DNA from: Lucinisca nassula
Lineage: Eukaryota > Mollusca > Bivalvia > Lucinida > Lucinidae
Direction: 5' to 3'
NCBI GenBank assembly: GCA_963580285.1
Contig: OY757026.1
Location: 66,527,396-66,591,395, forward strand
Length of the DNA stretch: 64,000 nt
Below are positions 10,594 to 20,799 of the stretch, piece by piece. Numbering within the stretch: the stretch's first letter is position 1; the number at the start of each line of letters is the position of its first letter. The translations under genes and the position numbers were made by a program. A model generated the notes under the pieces. It was not told the DNA's origin. It saw only the letters and a list, made by a program, of their open reading frames with translations, and did not search any database.

Positions 10594-10797
10594 CCCTTAT
10601 CCTGCTGAATATTCAATTTAGCCACACCCATTTCTGTCTTTGAACCAATCAGATGACTTGATGTAATTTTTTCCTACAAATTCATAAACTGAATGCCAAA
10701 CAGTGTAGATCCTGATCAGATGGCTTCTTTAGAAGCCATCTGATCTGGATCTACACTGTTTGCAAAGATAGGGGTTGTCTGAACAGCAGGATAAGAG
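10594..10797. mobile_element. M1 MITE, complete
   Basis: TTAA at 10590-10593 and 10798-10801; termini CCCTTATCCTGCTG and CAGCAGGATAAGAG; core loop GGCTTCTTTAGAAGCC. Confidence 0.85.
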
Positions 10798-10812
10798 TTA
10801 AAAATTCTTATT

Positions 10813-10931
10813 GTTAATCTGATTTGAGGTTTAACATCCCCATCAACACTATTTAGGTCATTTTGGAGACATTGCTTCCAATTTTGTGGGACTTTTACCC
10901 GTCATGGATGAAATGACATCTCACAACCTGC
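10813..10931 (-). mobile_element. SINE-B fragment
   Basis: Antisense 3' part only, GATTTGAGGTTTAACATCCC to ATGAAATGACATCTCAC. Confidence 0.7.
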
Positions 10932-11207
10932 CATTTTGATGTATAAAATGGGTTAATTTCTGTTTTATGGTTTCATGTATGTGCTCCTTTTCTGTCTTTT
11001 TTCAAAACCTTTGGATTTGCTAGCAATTATGTTACATGTATTGGCAAGGTGTGAACAGAAAGTAAACTATTCCTGAGCACCTGCGACAAGCCGGCCTCTG
11101 TTCACATCCCGCCACGAACATCACTGCCAAGAATGTGCGAGTTCACAAAATGACTGTTGCAGATTACCCGGTCAGTTTTCGTCTCTAAGATTTTCAGCTA
11201 AACCTTA

Positions 11208-11231
11208 CCCCCCCCCCCCCCCCCCCCCCCC
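11208..11231. repeat. Poly-C run, about 24 bp
   Basis: An uninterrupted cytosine tract following CTTA. The exact length may be an assembly estimate. Confidence 0.8.
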
Positions 11232-11281
11232 GGTACTGATGATAATTGAGCTAGTGCACGACACAACCTACAATAAGACGT

Positions 11282-11346
11282 GCACACAACGAAGACTCAG
11301 ATAAGCTGCACATCTGTGCAGTCTGATCAGAGTCTTCGTTGTGCGC
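11282..11346. repeat. Hairpin with GATCAGA core
   Basis: GCACACAACGAAGACTC and GAGTCTTCGTTGTGCGC are inverse arms around GCTGCACATCTGTGCAG. It resembles the MITE cores but carries different arms. Confidence 0.65.
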
Positions 11347-11521
11347 TCTAGGGATAGCTTAGTGCCCGATTCTCCTTCATGCAGCAAGAGAAGTCTCTAG
11401 TTAGACTGTATGGATGCCCAAGCTGATGTGATTCTTCGCTGCGCACACATGCAAGTTGTAGGAAATGCTGTGCCCCGGCTCAATTTTCAACTGAACTGTG
11501 AAGCATGTGTTGCAGTTTTAA

Positions 11522-11726
11522 CCCTTATCTTACTGTTCACGACAACCCATATCTTTGCAAACAGTGTAGATCCAGATCAGATGGCTTCTTCAGAAGCCAT
11601 CTGATCAGGATCTACACTGTTTGGCATTCAGTTTATGAATTTGTAGCAGTAAATTACATCAAGTAATTTGATTTGTTGATAGACAGGAATGGGTGTGGCT
11701 TAAATGAATATTCAGCAAGTTAAGGG
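11522..11726. mobile_element. M1 MITE, complete
   Basis: TTAA at 11518-11521 and 11727-11730. Orientation is opposite to 3126: the TTCACGACAACCC end comes first. Confidence 0.85.
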
Positions 11727-11880
11727 TTAACAGGAGAAAATTTATCCTTAATAAAATTTAACGGTAACAGATTTGATGAACTACCAATAATCATTTTGTA
11801 GACTCACACATTACATCCAGTGTTGCTAAAAAACTTGAGCTATTATAAATGCAATCTTTACATTCTAGCAGCTTTTGTAC

Positions 11881-11940
11881 AAATGTCAAGGTCATTCCAA
11901 CACTGAGTACAAATGTCAAGGTCATTCCAACACTGAGTAC
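11881..11940. repeat. 30-bp tandem duplication at an exon border
   Basis: The unit AAATGTCAAGGTCATTCC plus AACACTGAGTAC occurs twice, directly abutting the predicted 5' splice site of the villin-like exon 3. On the gene strand this puts extra copies of the donor-like GTACTCAGTG at 30-bp spacing inside the intron. Confidence 0.9.
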
Positions 11941-11979
11941 CTGTACACTTGATCCTCTCCGTTTTCCTTGAGCAGATAT
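11941..11979 (-). CDS. Villin/gelsolin-like gene, probable exon 3
   Basis: On the minus strand a pyrimidine-rich run and TTACAG precede 39 nt, then GTACTC as splice donor. In phase 0, matching the end of exon 2, it reads ISAQGKRRGSSVQ. In gelsolin domain 1 a variable, basic loop of about this length lies between the GDSYIVLS strand and the following HFWLG-type strand, so length, phase and place fit. It has no conserved residue, so it is the weakest of the three exons. Intron 2 would be 1869 bp. The next exon (HFWLG...DE) is not visible to the left, so intron 3 either exceeds 11 kb or the gene continues outside. Confidence 0.55.
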
Positions 11980-12144
11980 CTGTAACCATGGCAACCAAAC
12001 AGCAAAGTGGACAAAAATGCAAATTTTATATAGACAGTATATATTCATAACACTTTATCAGGGAGAAACCATGATTACTTGCGGTTTATAAAGCTAATTT
12101 ATTAGCCATTACTGCATATATACTAATTTCGAATTTACCATATA

Positions 12145-12349
12145 CAGTAAAATTCCTATATTAAGACCACCCTTAGGACTGTTCAAAAGTGGTCTTTAAG
12201 ACCACTTTTGAACAGTCCAAATGTGGTCCCTGATCAGAAGGCATTGTTGTAAGAAAACACAAAGACATAATAACTGCACCCTTTTAAATAAGCTTTTTAA
12301 TTCAAAATTGGTCTTAATTTTAAGTGGTCTTAATAGCGGAATTTCACTG
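12145..12349. mobile_element. M7 MITE, complete
   Basis: TA-CAGTAAAATTCCTATATTAAGACC starts it and GGTCTTAATAGCGGAATTTC-ACTG-TA ends it, near-perfect inverses with TA on both sides. The central hairpin is CAAAAGTGGTCTTTAAGACC with its mirror. CAGT ends and TA duplications indicate Tc1/mariner or pogo mobilisation. Confidence 0.85.
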
Positions 12350-12828
12350 TACATATATATTCAGACTGACAGGACACAGCAAAATGTGGTGGGGCAGAAT
12401 GCAGTGTCTCATCAGTCTATACTGTTTGCCACTCGTTTAGCTGTTTTTAGACATATCGTCTGGTAGTAAACTTGTTCAAATTTTAGAACAAATTACTGCA
12501 TGTGCTAGTTAAATAGGAGTTGAGGTGTCAGAATAGAATACTTAGGGAAACAGTTATGTACAAATATAGACATGGTTGTGTACAACAGCTGGGCAGACTT
12601 TTTTTAAAGTGCCTGATCAGTGTCATTGCTTTAGTCTTTGTTAACTAGAAATGGTGTTTGTAAAAACACTAAGCAACATGCATATGCTTGCCGCTAAATG
12701 CCAAAATTTTCAAAGGACATGATATCAGACTGAAGAACATAATTTCATCCAATTTATTTTTTCAGAATTTATTCAAAAGTTAATCAGGTTAACTTCTAAT
12801 CACTACCAATCTACACTTTCCTACGTAA

Positions 12829-13027
12829 GCGGTTAACCAGTACAGTGCACATTCTTTTGCCAGAAACTGACAATCGCCCTTAATGAATCTGCGGAAGGGA
12901 GAATCAATGACCATAGAAAAGAATTTACGATCAATCTCCACGAAATAATGTTGCCAACCCTGGCAGGTATCAAAGCCTCGTCCTCCTGATCACCAGTCAG
13001 ATGCACATCTGACTGAGCTATCGAGGC
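12829..13027 (-). mobile_element. SINE-C copy with tRNA-like head
   Basis: Antisense body (AAGCGGTTAACCAGTACAGTG, GACAATCGCCC) followed by the tRNA-like head. Read on the minus strand, the head gives TAGCTCAGTCAGATG as box A and a box-B-like TTTGATACC. Confidence 0.75.
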
Positions 13028-13087
13028 ATCGAGGGCGACTGGATGGCTTATTCACCATGGCTATTCGAAATCTCACTTGGAGAAACT

Positions 13088-13160
13088 TAACCCATAAAAT
13101 GCCAATTATGACAACCGTCGGCTGCTTTGCCATCTGCCGGTTACAGTCTACATGTAGTTA
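13088..13160. mobile_element. M3 MITE, left-end fragment
   Basis: TTAA-CCCATAAAATGCCAATTATG followed by GTCGGCTGCTTTGCCATCTG; only the first part of M3 is retained. Confidence 0.65.
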
Positions 13161-13172
13161 GTTGTTTGAGAA

Positions 13173-13390
13173 CTACCGTAAAAATTCAGACACCTTGAGG
13201 ACTGGCTGTAATTCTGCTAAATCTTTGACAAATTTGTTTCATGATCCAGCAAGGAGTCCAAAAGATACTAACGGAATGGCAAGCAGTGTAGACCCTGATC
13301 AGACTGCTCCTGAAGGAGCAGTCTGATCTGGGTCTGGACTGTTTGCTTATAGGCCTATCTGTCCCAATACTAACAGGATCATTATGGTAG
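13173..13390. mobile_element. M4 MITE with 11-bp flanking repeat
   Basis: CTACCGTAAAAATTC on the left and ATTATGGTAG on the right enclose the core hairpin GACTGCTCCTGAAGGAGCAGTC. TTGTTTGAGAA flanks both sides (13162-13172, 13391-13401). An 11-bp duplication is in the Mutator range, so M4 may be MULE-mobilised. One copy only shows this. Confidence 0.7.
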
Positions 13391-13708
13391 TTGTTTGAGA
13401 ACCTACATGTATGTTAGAAAAGATGGAATGCCACTTTCCAAAGCAACAAGGATAATCAATTTTTTTTTTATTTTTTTTTATCAAAACTCTTTTCATGGTT
13501 TTCAATTTCCCCCCCAAATACAAGATTTGGCCCCTTATTAATGCTACATTAAGTCTCCCATAATTCTGATATGCTTTTGATATATCTGATAATTATGGCC
13601 CTCAAACTCCCAGAGTTTACTGCAGTGGTGGCATATATATGTCCCCTAAAATTAAATTCTCAGGGAAAACCCTGTCTTTCTTGATTTTTTTGTTACCTAT
13701 AAACTTAT

Positions 13709-13768
13709 TGTTGTGTGTATTTGTTAGAATTGCCTCTTTGAGGCAATTCTGACAGGTACCCACACCAT
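13709..13768. repeat. Solo GTGGGTAC-type hairpin
   Basis: Arms TTGTTAGAATTGCCTC and GAGGCAATTCTGACAGG around a short loop; related to the M5/M6 core. Confidence 0.7.
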
Positions 13769-13848
13769 ATATTTTAATGGACATAATTTGAAAATTTACC
13801 CCAAAATAATCTTCATTACTCCGCCTCTAATCAAGAGCCAAGACTTAC

Positions 13849-13923
13849 CGACAGGACTATGTAGGAATCACCTTTGTAGAAATTGCCATATTGTGGTTTC
13901 GGTACAGCAACAACATGCATATC
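13849..13923 (-). CDS. Villin/gelsolin-like gene, exon 2
   Basis: On the minus strand TTTCTTTTTGGCAG precedes and GTAAGT follows a 75-nt phase-0 exon. It reads DMHVVAVPKPQYGNF then YKGDSYIVLS. This is the start of the first gelsolin-type domain, which binds actin; family members share VPVPK.xYGxFYxGDSYI. The preceding exon ends WRIE, so the joined WRIE-DMHVVAVP string matches family pattern across the splice. The likely role is calcium-dependent severing, capping or bundling of actin filaments in cytoplasm or microvilli. Villin, advillin and gelsolin cannot be separated from one half-domain. Confidence 0.87.
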
Positions 13924-14159
13924 CTGCCAAAAAGAAACAAGGGTGATTATTTGAACAAACTGGTAGGCCAAACATGGTAATTGGCCATTCCGTTCTAGAA
14001 AAGAATTTTTTTGGGCTTTTACCACATATGGGCATAGCAGCCATCTTGGTCATGTGACCAACACCTAATAAACAAGGTTTTGTTCCCCGATCACATGGAG
14101 GCTCCACATGCAATTTAGTTTCAACTGCTCAGAGATGTTGATGACACCAACTTAGACAC

Positions 14160-15777
14160 CAGGGTTCGCACTAGCGGTCGCCAAAGTCGCCAAATGCGAA
14201 AAGAAAATAAATCTGGCGCAAATCTGTGTCATTTGGCGAAAACTAGTGGCGAAAAAAAATATAACAAAGAAAAAGAAAGTCCAATCCCGGTTATTGCCGA
14301 CTTAAGCCGTTTACTGACACGTGTATTTCACACCTTTTCTTCCACCTATTTAATAGACGACAGGACTGACAAATCCATTTCCCGGCTGACCGGAACAAGA
14401 CCCGGCGACTGCACTTTGACCTTATGACACCCGGTCGGGCAAGTGCAAAAAAAAAAAAAATCGTCTATAACTGTCGGTGTTTTTGAGTCCTTAAATGCGG
14501 TAAAACTAGACCAGCAAGTAAATCGCAATAATTGCTGCACTGTCAATTCAGAGACAAACCATCTGTGTATTTATTACGGTTCAAGTATGACATTATTGTT
14601 AATCCCTGTCATAAAATTGCCACCCTGCGGTGCGTGTCGATAAGGTGTGAAAATATGGTCAAGTTATGTCTCTAATTGGCGTTTATCCTCCAATCATAAA
14701 ATTTAATCCACAATCAATGTGAAAATGATTTAATCGCTCCTCAGACAATTAGCTACATCTAACGGTAGATGTTTGCACACAAAAAACGGACTTTTCTACG
14801 ATCTCATGAATGGTTATGTTTTGGCGCCAAATAGTAGACGCTGAGCCGGAAAAGTCGAACGCTGTTGTTGGTTATTGACACGGAGCTTCTGGGGATAATT
14901 CGGGAGCTGTGCAAAGCGCTGGTTTTCTATCCACTTCTATTCACAACCGTTTAGCTATCGAGAAAACATTTTTACCTGTTCCTAACGTTTTTTTTTTTAT
15001 GAAATAGATACACACAATGACATTAAACACGTGTTGGGGTGCTGGTGTCGGATGACGTCATTTACCGATCCTGTGCAGATAAATGGTAGCGGTGGTTTGT
15101 GGGCGGCGATTTATATCAATTCAAAAATCTCCGATCGGCTGTTTCTGTATGGACATTGCCTGAAAAAAGCCTGCAGTCCATGACCTCGGCTATAAGACGG
15201 GGTCATTTTTGGGGCTCATTTTGGAAGGAAAAATCTTCGTCTTATAGCCGAATTTTTACGGTAATGTGATCATGTGATCAACCAAAATGGCAGCCTCCAT
15301 GACCTAACAACGCTTACTTGTTGGAGCAAAAACAAAAGCATTTAAGCAAGGTTTTGTTGTATTTTAGGGAGAGAAGGTAATGCCGCTGGAAGTCGGAAAA
15401 CTCAAGCTATCTAAATAATTTTTAGATTTTGCTAAGCTATCTGTCGGCAAGACAGCATAGATGACTGATTTGAAGTGTGACCGTGCTGGTTTGATTGAAA
15501 AACCTGGGGTCTTTAGGCGCATCAACTCTTGGCTAATGCACCATTACAGCTCATTACACACATCCATAAAGGCCACAAAAGGACAGTCTGTGCATTTAAG
15601 CTTTAACCCTTTAAGTGCCAAAGAAAATTGTAGAGCAGATGACAATCTTTTTTATCCATGTTCTGCATTTTGCGAAGAAGTTTCTTCAACTGGCTCAGGT
15701 TTTAAGATTTTGGCACAAAAAAAATTAGATTGGCGAAAGTGATGGCGAAAGAAAAAAAAATCCTAGCGCGAACCCTG
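14160..15777. mobile_element. TIR element, hAT-like termini
   Basis: CAGGGTTCGCACTAG on the left matches the inverse of CTAGCGCGAACCCTG on the right. Subterminal TGGCGAAA/TTCGCCA motifs repeat near both ends. CAGGG-type termini suggest hAT, but I see only a 5-bp GACAC flank, not the expected 8-bp duplication. No transposase is recognised inside. It lies in intron 1 of the villin-like gene. An inverted pair CGGCTATAAGACG / CGTCTTATAGCCG sits at 15187-15251. Confidence 0.6.
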
Positions 15778-16024
15778 GACACACACACAAATAACAGACC
15801 ACTGTCTACCCAATGTCTATCTGAAGTCTTCAGTTCTGGTGAGCTAAAGATCTGGTCTGTATTTTCAGTTTCAAAAGTGTCTCTTCATGGGAATGCTAGC
15901 CATGGGTACAGGAGAGAAGGATACGATTTTAAACCATAACAACAATATGGTGTATGAATGTTCCTGGTGTATGAATGTCTTTTGATGTGTCACCAGTAAC
16001 AATTCTGATTCTGAACAAAAGTCA

Positions 16025-16270
16025 TCTGCTTTTTTCGTCTGCTGGTAACTTTAAAAGTAATTTTTTCAAACAGTGTAAACCAAGATCAGACTGCTCCTCT
16101 AAGAGCAGTCTGATCTGGGCCCACACTGTTTGCCTGTACAGGAACAGTCTGCACTGGGCCCACACTGTTTACCTGTATGCAAAACTATTAATTTTTTAAA
16201 AAGTCTGAAAGAAGATTCAAAAGCCAACATAAGCAGACAAATATTCTGATGTAGTTTTTCTCAGCATCTT
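16025..16270. mobile_element. M3 MITE, right part
   Basis: CGTCTGCTGGTAACTTTAAA, core GACTGCTCCTCTAAGAGCAGTC, then a second partial core repeat and the M3 tail CATAAGCAGACAAATATTC. Confidence 0.6.
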
Positions 16271-17065
16271 AAAGGTTAACAATATGGTGTTAAGCCATGG
16301 TTACTAAAGTTGTTTTTCGAGGTTTTGACGTTGCTTCCAATTTTGCGGGACTTTTACCCAACATTGAGATGAACAGACATCTCAAGACCTGCCCCCCAAT
16401 GAAACCAAGTGTTTTTAAGCATGGACAGGCCAACTTGCACTGCTTTGCCTGGGCAGGCGTAGATCCTCTAAGCCGTTTACCAGTATTCCTGTGTGGAAGC
16501 ATCATGCAGCCCATCTATTTCTCAGTTTTTCTCAGCATCTTAAAGGTTAACAATAAGGTGTTAAGCCATGGTTACTAAAGTTGTTTTTCGAGGTTTTGAT
16601 GTTGCTTCCAATTTTGCGGGACTTTTACCCTACATTGAGATGAACAGACATCTCAAGACCTGCCCCCCAATGAAACCAAGTGTTTTTAAGCATGGACAGG
16701 CCAACTTGCACTGCTTTGCCTGGGCAGGCGTAGATCCTCTAAGCCGTTTACCAGTATTCATGTGTGGAAGCATCATGCAGCCCATCTATTTCTCAGTTTT
16801 TCTCAGCATCTTAAAGGTTAACAATAAGGTGTTAAGCCATGGTTACTAAAGTTGTTTTTTGAGGTTTTGACGTTGCTTCCAATTTTGCGGGACTTTTACC
16901 CAACATTGAGATGAACAGACATCTCAAGACCTGCCCCCCAATGAAACCAAGTGTTTTTAAGCATGGACAGGCCAACTTGCACTGCTTTGCCTGGGCAGGC
17001 GTAGATCCTCTAAGCCGTTTACCAGTATTCCTGTGTGGAAGCATCATGCAGCCCATCTATTTCTT
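16253..17065 (-). repeat. 271-bp tandem triplication containing SINE-B
   Basis: Three near-identical units start at about 16253, 16524 and 16795. Each contains a short joining segment (TCAGCATCTTAAAGGTTAAC) plus an antisense SINE-B lacking its 3' tail. Only the last unit has the normal SINE-B end (TATTTCTTCAAACTGAG). Few differences separate the units, so the duplication is recent. Apparent frames of 93 codons inside are SINE sequence, not genes. Confidence 0.85.
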
Positions 17066-17212
17066 CAAACTGAGATGGGCGGCAGCCTCTTGCTTTCAAT
17101 GTAAAAATGTATAAACTGAGGTTTACACAAATAGTTCGGATGTTCATTTCACGAAGATCCTGAAAGGATGATTTTAAACGAAAAACAAAATAGCATAATG
17201 TATAATAATTAC

Positions 17213-17289
17213 CTCGATTCGCCATATATAAAATCCTGCAACATTTCTGTTCACACTTTTGAAAGCTGGATCTACCGCCATGGTGAGGT
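17213..17289 (-). CDS. Villin/gelsolin-like gene, first coding exon
   Basis: On the minus strand TGTGTCTTTTCAG is a strong acceptor, followed by 8 nt of 5' UTR and ATG at 17281. The 23 codons begin MAVDPAFKSVNRN and end with FYIWRIE, and GTAATT follows as donor. Villin and advillin N-termini share the pattern AF..V....G..IWRIE before the first gelsolin domain. The exon ends in phase 0 and joins exon 2 in frame. Because an acceptor precedes the start codon, at least one non-coding 5' exon lies at higher coordinates. The exon sits in about 230 bp of unique sequence between the SINE-B triplication and an M3 fragment. Confidence 0.83.
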
Positions 17290-17349
17290 CTGAAAAGACA
17301 CATGAAAATAAAATGTCTCTGAAAAATTAAAACAGCATACATGTGAGAG

Positions 17350-17525
17350 TAACCCTCGTCTCCGAGAAAAACTACATCTGAAAATGTCGTCTGCTTATGT
17401 CGTCTGCTGAATCTTTTTTAAACCATTTCAAAAATAGTTTTGCATACACCCAAACTGTGTGGACCCAGATCAGACTGCTCCTAGAGGAGCAGTCTGATCT
17501 GGGCCCACATTGATTGCAAAAATGA
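17350..17525. mobile_element. M3 MITE fragment, inverted
   Basis: Inverse M3 tail GTCGTCTGCTTATGTCGTCTG and core GACTGCTCCTAGAGGAGCAGTC flanked by CCCAGATC/GATCTGGG. Confidence 0.65.
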
Positions 17526-17626
17526 CTTTTTTGGGGACAGTGCTTCCAATAGCAGGATATCTTTTAGCACTGCTTCAACTTCAGCGGACTGCAAAATCAT
17601 GCACTCTAAATTGTCGTCAACAGTTA

Positions 17627-18050
17627 CAGTCGAGCCTCTTTATACCGACATTTGTTATAACGGCCAAACTCGTTATAACCACAATACTGGTTATATCTAC
17701 AATTTCAATGGAATATATGAATTCTAGGCTAAAGCCTAAGGCTAAGCCTTAGTTCCAAGCAGTGTGGGCTTCCCTCGAATCCACAGTCATGATTCTTGTA
17801 ATCTATATATAATACTTCAAGAAACAAATGTTATAGATATTAATTTTGTTAAAATCACCGAGGCTATAACATTTGTTTCTTGGAGTAATGATGGGGAAAC
17901 GGCCTTTTATTACGATCATACTCGATCCTAACTGGGATTCTTTATAATGGCAAATTCATTGTAACGGCACAATAATAGGGAACAAATACTGTAGTTATAA
18001 CAAGGGTTACTGTTAAAGCATGTGCACTTATAATGGGGAATACATAGGGG
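17627..18050. mobile_element. Pogo/Tc1-like MITE remnant
   Basis: It starts ACAGTCGAGCCTCTTTATAC and has several GTTATAACGGC-type motifs on both strands. It holds an inverted pair CAAGAAACAAATGTTATAG / CTATAACATTTGTTTCTTG (about 17818-17883). The right end is not resolved. Confidence 0.5.
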
Positions 18051-18117
18051 ATCTTACATTAGCAGTCCTGTATTATTGAATTAATTAAACAAGTTGAGGA
18101 AACGGGACAAAAGGCAA

Positions 18118-18375
18118 AGCTTTTCCCCATCAACACTAACTAGGTCACTTTGGAGACATTGCCTCCCACTTTGTGGGACTTTTACCCGACAGTGAGATAT
18201 GATACGCCTCAAGCCCTACTGCCCAAAGAAGTCACTAGTGTTAAGGGACGGTCCAACTTGCAGTCCACTTTGCCTGGGCAGCTGTATACTTTCTAAGCGG
18301 TTTATCAGTACTAAAACCTTCAGTCTGTTTCAGCTCTGCGTGGAAGCACCATGCAACGCAACCCAATCTATTTCT
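18118..18375 (-). mobile_element. SINE-B copy, diverged
   Basis: Antisense, from CCCCATCAACACTAACTAGG to GAAGCACCATGCAACG and CAATCTATTTCT. Confidence 0.7.
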
Positions 18376-18725
18376 AAAAGACCAGTGCTTGGCAGAGGCA
18401 TGAATGTAAATGTTTAATTTTATTAAAATGATCCTGTTGCTCTTTCAGACACAAATAAACTTAAATACTAATGCATGTTAGAAAACTTTCACCTATACAC
18501 ATTATACAACAGGGGAGAAATATTTTCTGCATCATTTAAAATTTTTCATATATCTGGTAATTTATTTTAAGTACTTCATCAGAGCATGAAATTCAACTTA
18601 ATATAGTATATGAATTGCTGATTTCTCATAGATGCGGTTGTTAAAAGCGATAAAAACCTTTAACCTGAGAATTGGATATATACAATGTATTCATTTTAAC
18701 CGTCATTCAGCAGAACATGACATAA

Positions 18726-19046
18726 CCCTTATTCTGCTGTTCATGACAACCTCTGCCTTTGCTGACAATTAAGATCCAGATCAGATGGGGCCAGTTGTTC
18801 AAAACTAACCACATCTTTAGCTAATGTATCGTTAAAACTTTGATCATTCAATATGGTGAAAATACTAATATTTTTGCTGAAAAAGTGTGCAAAAGCTACT
18901 CACATTTTTTCAGCAAACATAACAACATTTTAGATACTGTTCTTGCTAGAACAGTTAACAATTTGACCACTAACAAACTTGTTAAGCTAACGAGGCTTTG
19001 AACAACTGTACCCAGATCAGCATCTACTACACTGTTTGAACTTAGT
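18726..19046. mobile_element. M1 MITE interrupted by another MITE
   Basis: CCCTTATTCTGCTGTTCATG starts an M1 that breaks within the core at AGATCAG and resumes AGATCAGCATCTACTACACTG. The insertion (about 18787-19013) has ends GGGCCAGTTGTTCAAA and TTTGAACAACTGTACCC with AGATCAG repeated on either side. The M1 right end is lost. Confidence 0.65.
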
Positions 19047-19060
19047 TTAGGAATCTGAAT

Positions 19061-19362
19061 GTTTGTTTGTTTGTTTGATTTGAGGTTTAGCATCCCTATC
19101 AACACTGTAAAGGTCATTTTGGAGACGTTGCTTCCAATTTTGTGGGACTTTTACCCGACATTGAGATGAAATGACATCTCAAGCCCTGTCGCCCAATGAA
19201 ACCAATAGGGTTTATTAGCATGAACGGTCCGCCTCGCACCACGGTTTCTGGACAGGCTTAGATCCTCTAAGCGGTTTACCAGTATTAGTGTGTGGCTGGA
19301 TTCAGCTCTGCGTGGAAGCATCATGCAGCCATATATTTCTTCAAGCCCCTATGGGCGGGGGC
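19061..19362 (-). mobile_element. SINE-B, full length with TSD
   Basis: The 14-bp TTAGGAATCTGAAT flanks it at 19047-19060 and 19363-19376. A well-preserved, young copy. Confidence 0.9.
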
Positions 19363-19595
19363 TTAGGAATCTGAATACAAACACTGTCAAATTGAGTTAT
19401 GTATACATGCAGACATAAAGAAAATGATTTGACTTTTTCTTTTACTTTAAAACAAATTTTATCTCCCTCAGGAGCAGTCTGATCAGGGTCTACACAGTGT
19501 TTGCTTTTCTTTTGGCAAACATGCATTGACAGTCCAGCACTGTTTTCTAGTGTCCCATTTTGTGGTTTCTCGTCTTAAATGGGCTCACCCTTTAA

Positions 19596-19820
19596 AACCA
19601 ATTGGATACTGGTGGACTCTTTCATTGCTATATGCTGGACAAGTACATCTGTCATATAAGGGGTGGCAGGCATATTTTTTTCATTTTATTCTATTTTTGA
19701 CCGAAAATTCTGTTAGCAAATAGTGCAGGCCCTGATCAGACGCCGTATTCTGCCTGGTCTGATCTGGGCCTGCTCTATTTGCGGTTAGGTACCCCTTTAG
19801 GGGTTTCCCTTAGCAATGGG
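19596..19820. mobile_element. M2b MITE
   Basis: TGGTGGACTCTTTCATTGC and GCTGGACAAGTACATCTGTC are the M2b left arm; the core is CCTGATCAGACGCC...CTGATCTGGG and the right end is TTAGCAATGGG before TTAA (19821-19824). The TTAA is shared with the adjoining M1. Confidence 0.7.
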
Positions 19821-19824
19821 TTAA

Positions 19825-19996
19825 CCCTTATCTTGCTGTTCACGACAACCCCTATCTTTGCAAACAGTGCAGATCCAGTTCAGATACTGTTTGGCATTCA
19901 GTTTATGAATTTGTAGCAATAAATTACATCAAGCAATTTGATTGGTTGATAGACAGAAATGGGTGTAGCTTACATGAATATTCAGCAAGATAAGGG
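19825..19996. mobile_element. M1 MITE, core deleted
   Basis: Intact termini and TTAA on both sides, but the core hairpin is reduced to GCAGATCCAGTTCAGATACTG. It abuts M2b, sharing one TTAA. Confidence 0.8.
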
Positions 19997-20341
19997 TTAA
20001 AAGTAATTATTTTGTGATAAAATCACAACAAAATTATGGGACACTATGTATTGCTGATAGAGCTGAATTATTTGGGAATTTCAAATTCAGACTCCACTTG
20101 TCCGCTCGCCATGACCAGTAAAACGTTTGAAGAATGAGAAAAAATTTCGTCTAGTCCCAATGAAATTTATCAAAATCTACATGCCCTTAGTCATGCAGGA
20201 ATTTTGAAGAATTTTCCAGCCCTGCTTCAGTTCACAAACAATTGCAGAAAAACACTCCTGGGGACACGTTTTATGAAATCTCAGAGTCCTTCCTAACGAA
20301 AGAGGGTGCTCTAAAGAATTCATTCCATAACCTATTCTTAA

Positions 20342-20525
20342 CTCTTATCTTGCTGTTCATGACAACCCCTATCTTTGCAAACAGTGTAGAAGAAGCCATC
20401 TGATCAGGATCTACACTGTTTGACATTCAATTTATGAATTTGTAGGAATAAATTACATCAAGTAATCTGATTGGTTCAAAGTCAGAAATGGGTGTGGCTA
20501 AACTGAATATTCAGCAAGAGAAGGG
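20342..20525. mobile_element. M1 MITE, half core deleted
   Basis: TTAA flanks (20338-20341, 20526-20529). One arm of the core is missing: CAGTGTAGAAGAAGCCATCTG. Confidence 0.8.
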
Positions 20526-20556
20526 TTAACCTGAACCACATAAAAGGGATGCTCGC

Positions 20557-20773
20557 AGTCAGTGCAGACTGGGATCAGATGCCACAAAATGCAGGGCATA
20601 ATCAGGGTCTTGTTTGTTTGTAATGGAGTTTTACGGCCCAGAAAACATTATTTAAGGTCATTTTTGAGCCAGTCAGTTTACCTGTTGACACTTTTCCTGG
20701 TAAGAAACAGACAACTGCCCTTCTTGAACCAACTGAGCTACCGAGGCCGGCTAATCAGGGTCTAGACTGCTTA
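20557..20773. mobile_element. M2-type core split by SINE-C
   Basis: GTGCAGACTGGGATCAGATGCC and TAATCAGGGTCTAGACTGC are the two arms of a GATCAG core, separated by a SINE-C insertion at 20611. Confidence 0.6.
20611..20751 (-). mobile_element. SINE-C, internally deleted, with TSD
   Basis: TAATCAGGGTCT flanks it at 20599-20610 and 20752-20763. The body runs from the tail inverse to CCCTTCTTGAACC, then jumps to the head AACTGAGCTACCGAGGCCGG, losing about 120 bp. Confidence 0.8.
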
Positions 20774-20799
20774 CAGGATTTTCCATCAAAAACACAATA

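Noticed and set aside
10940..11205. Missing villin-like exon 4
   Set aside because: I looked for an HFWLG...DE coding pattern on the minus strand here and in other unique stretches to the left, and found stops or no similarity.
16297..17114. Repeated 93-residue open frames
   Set aside because: These are antisense SINE-B sequence in a 271-bp triplication; similar frames appear wherever SINE-B is well preserved.
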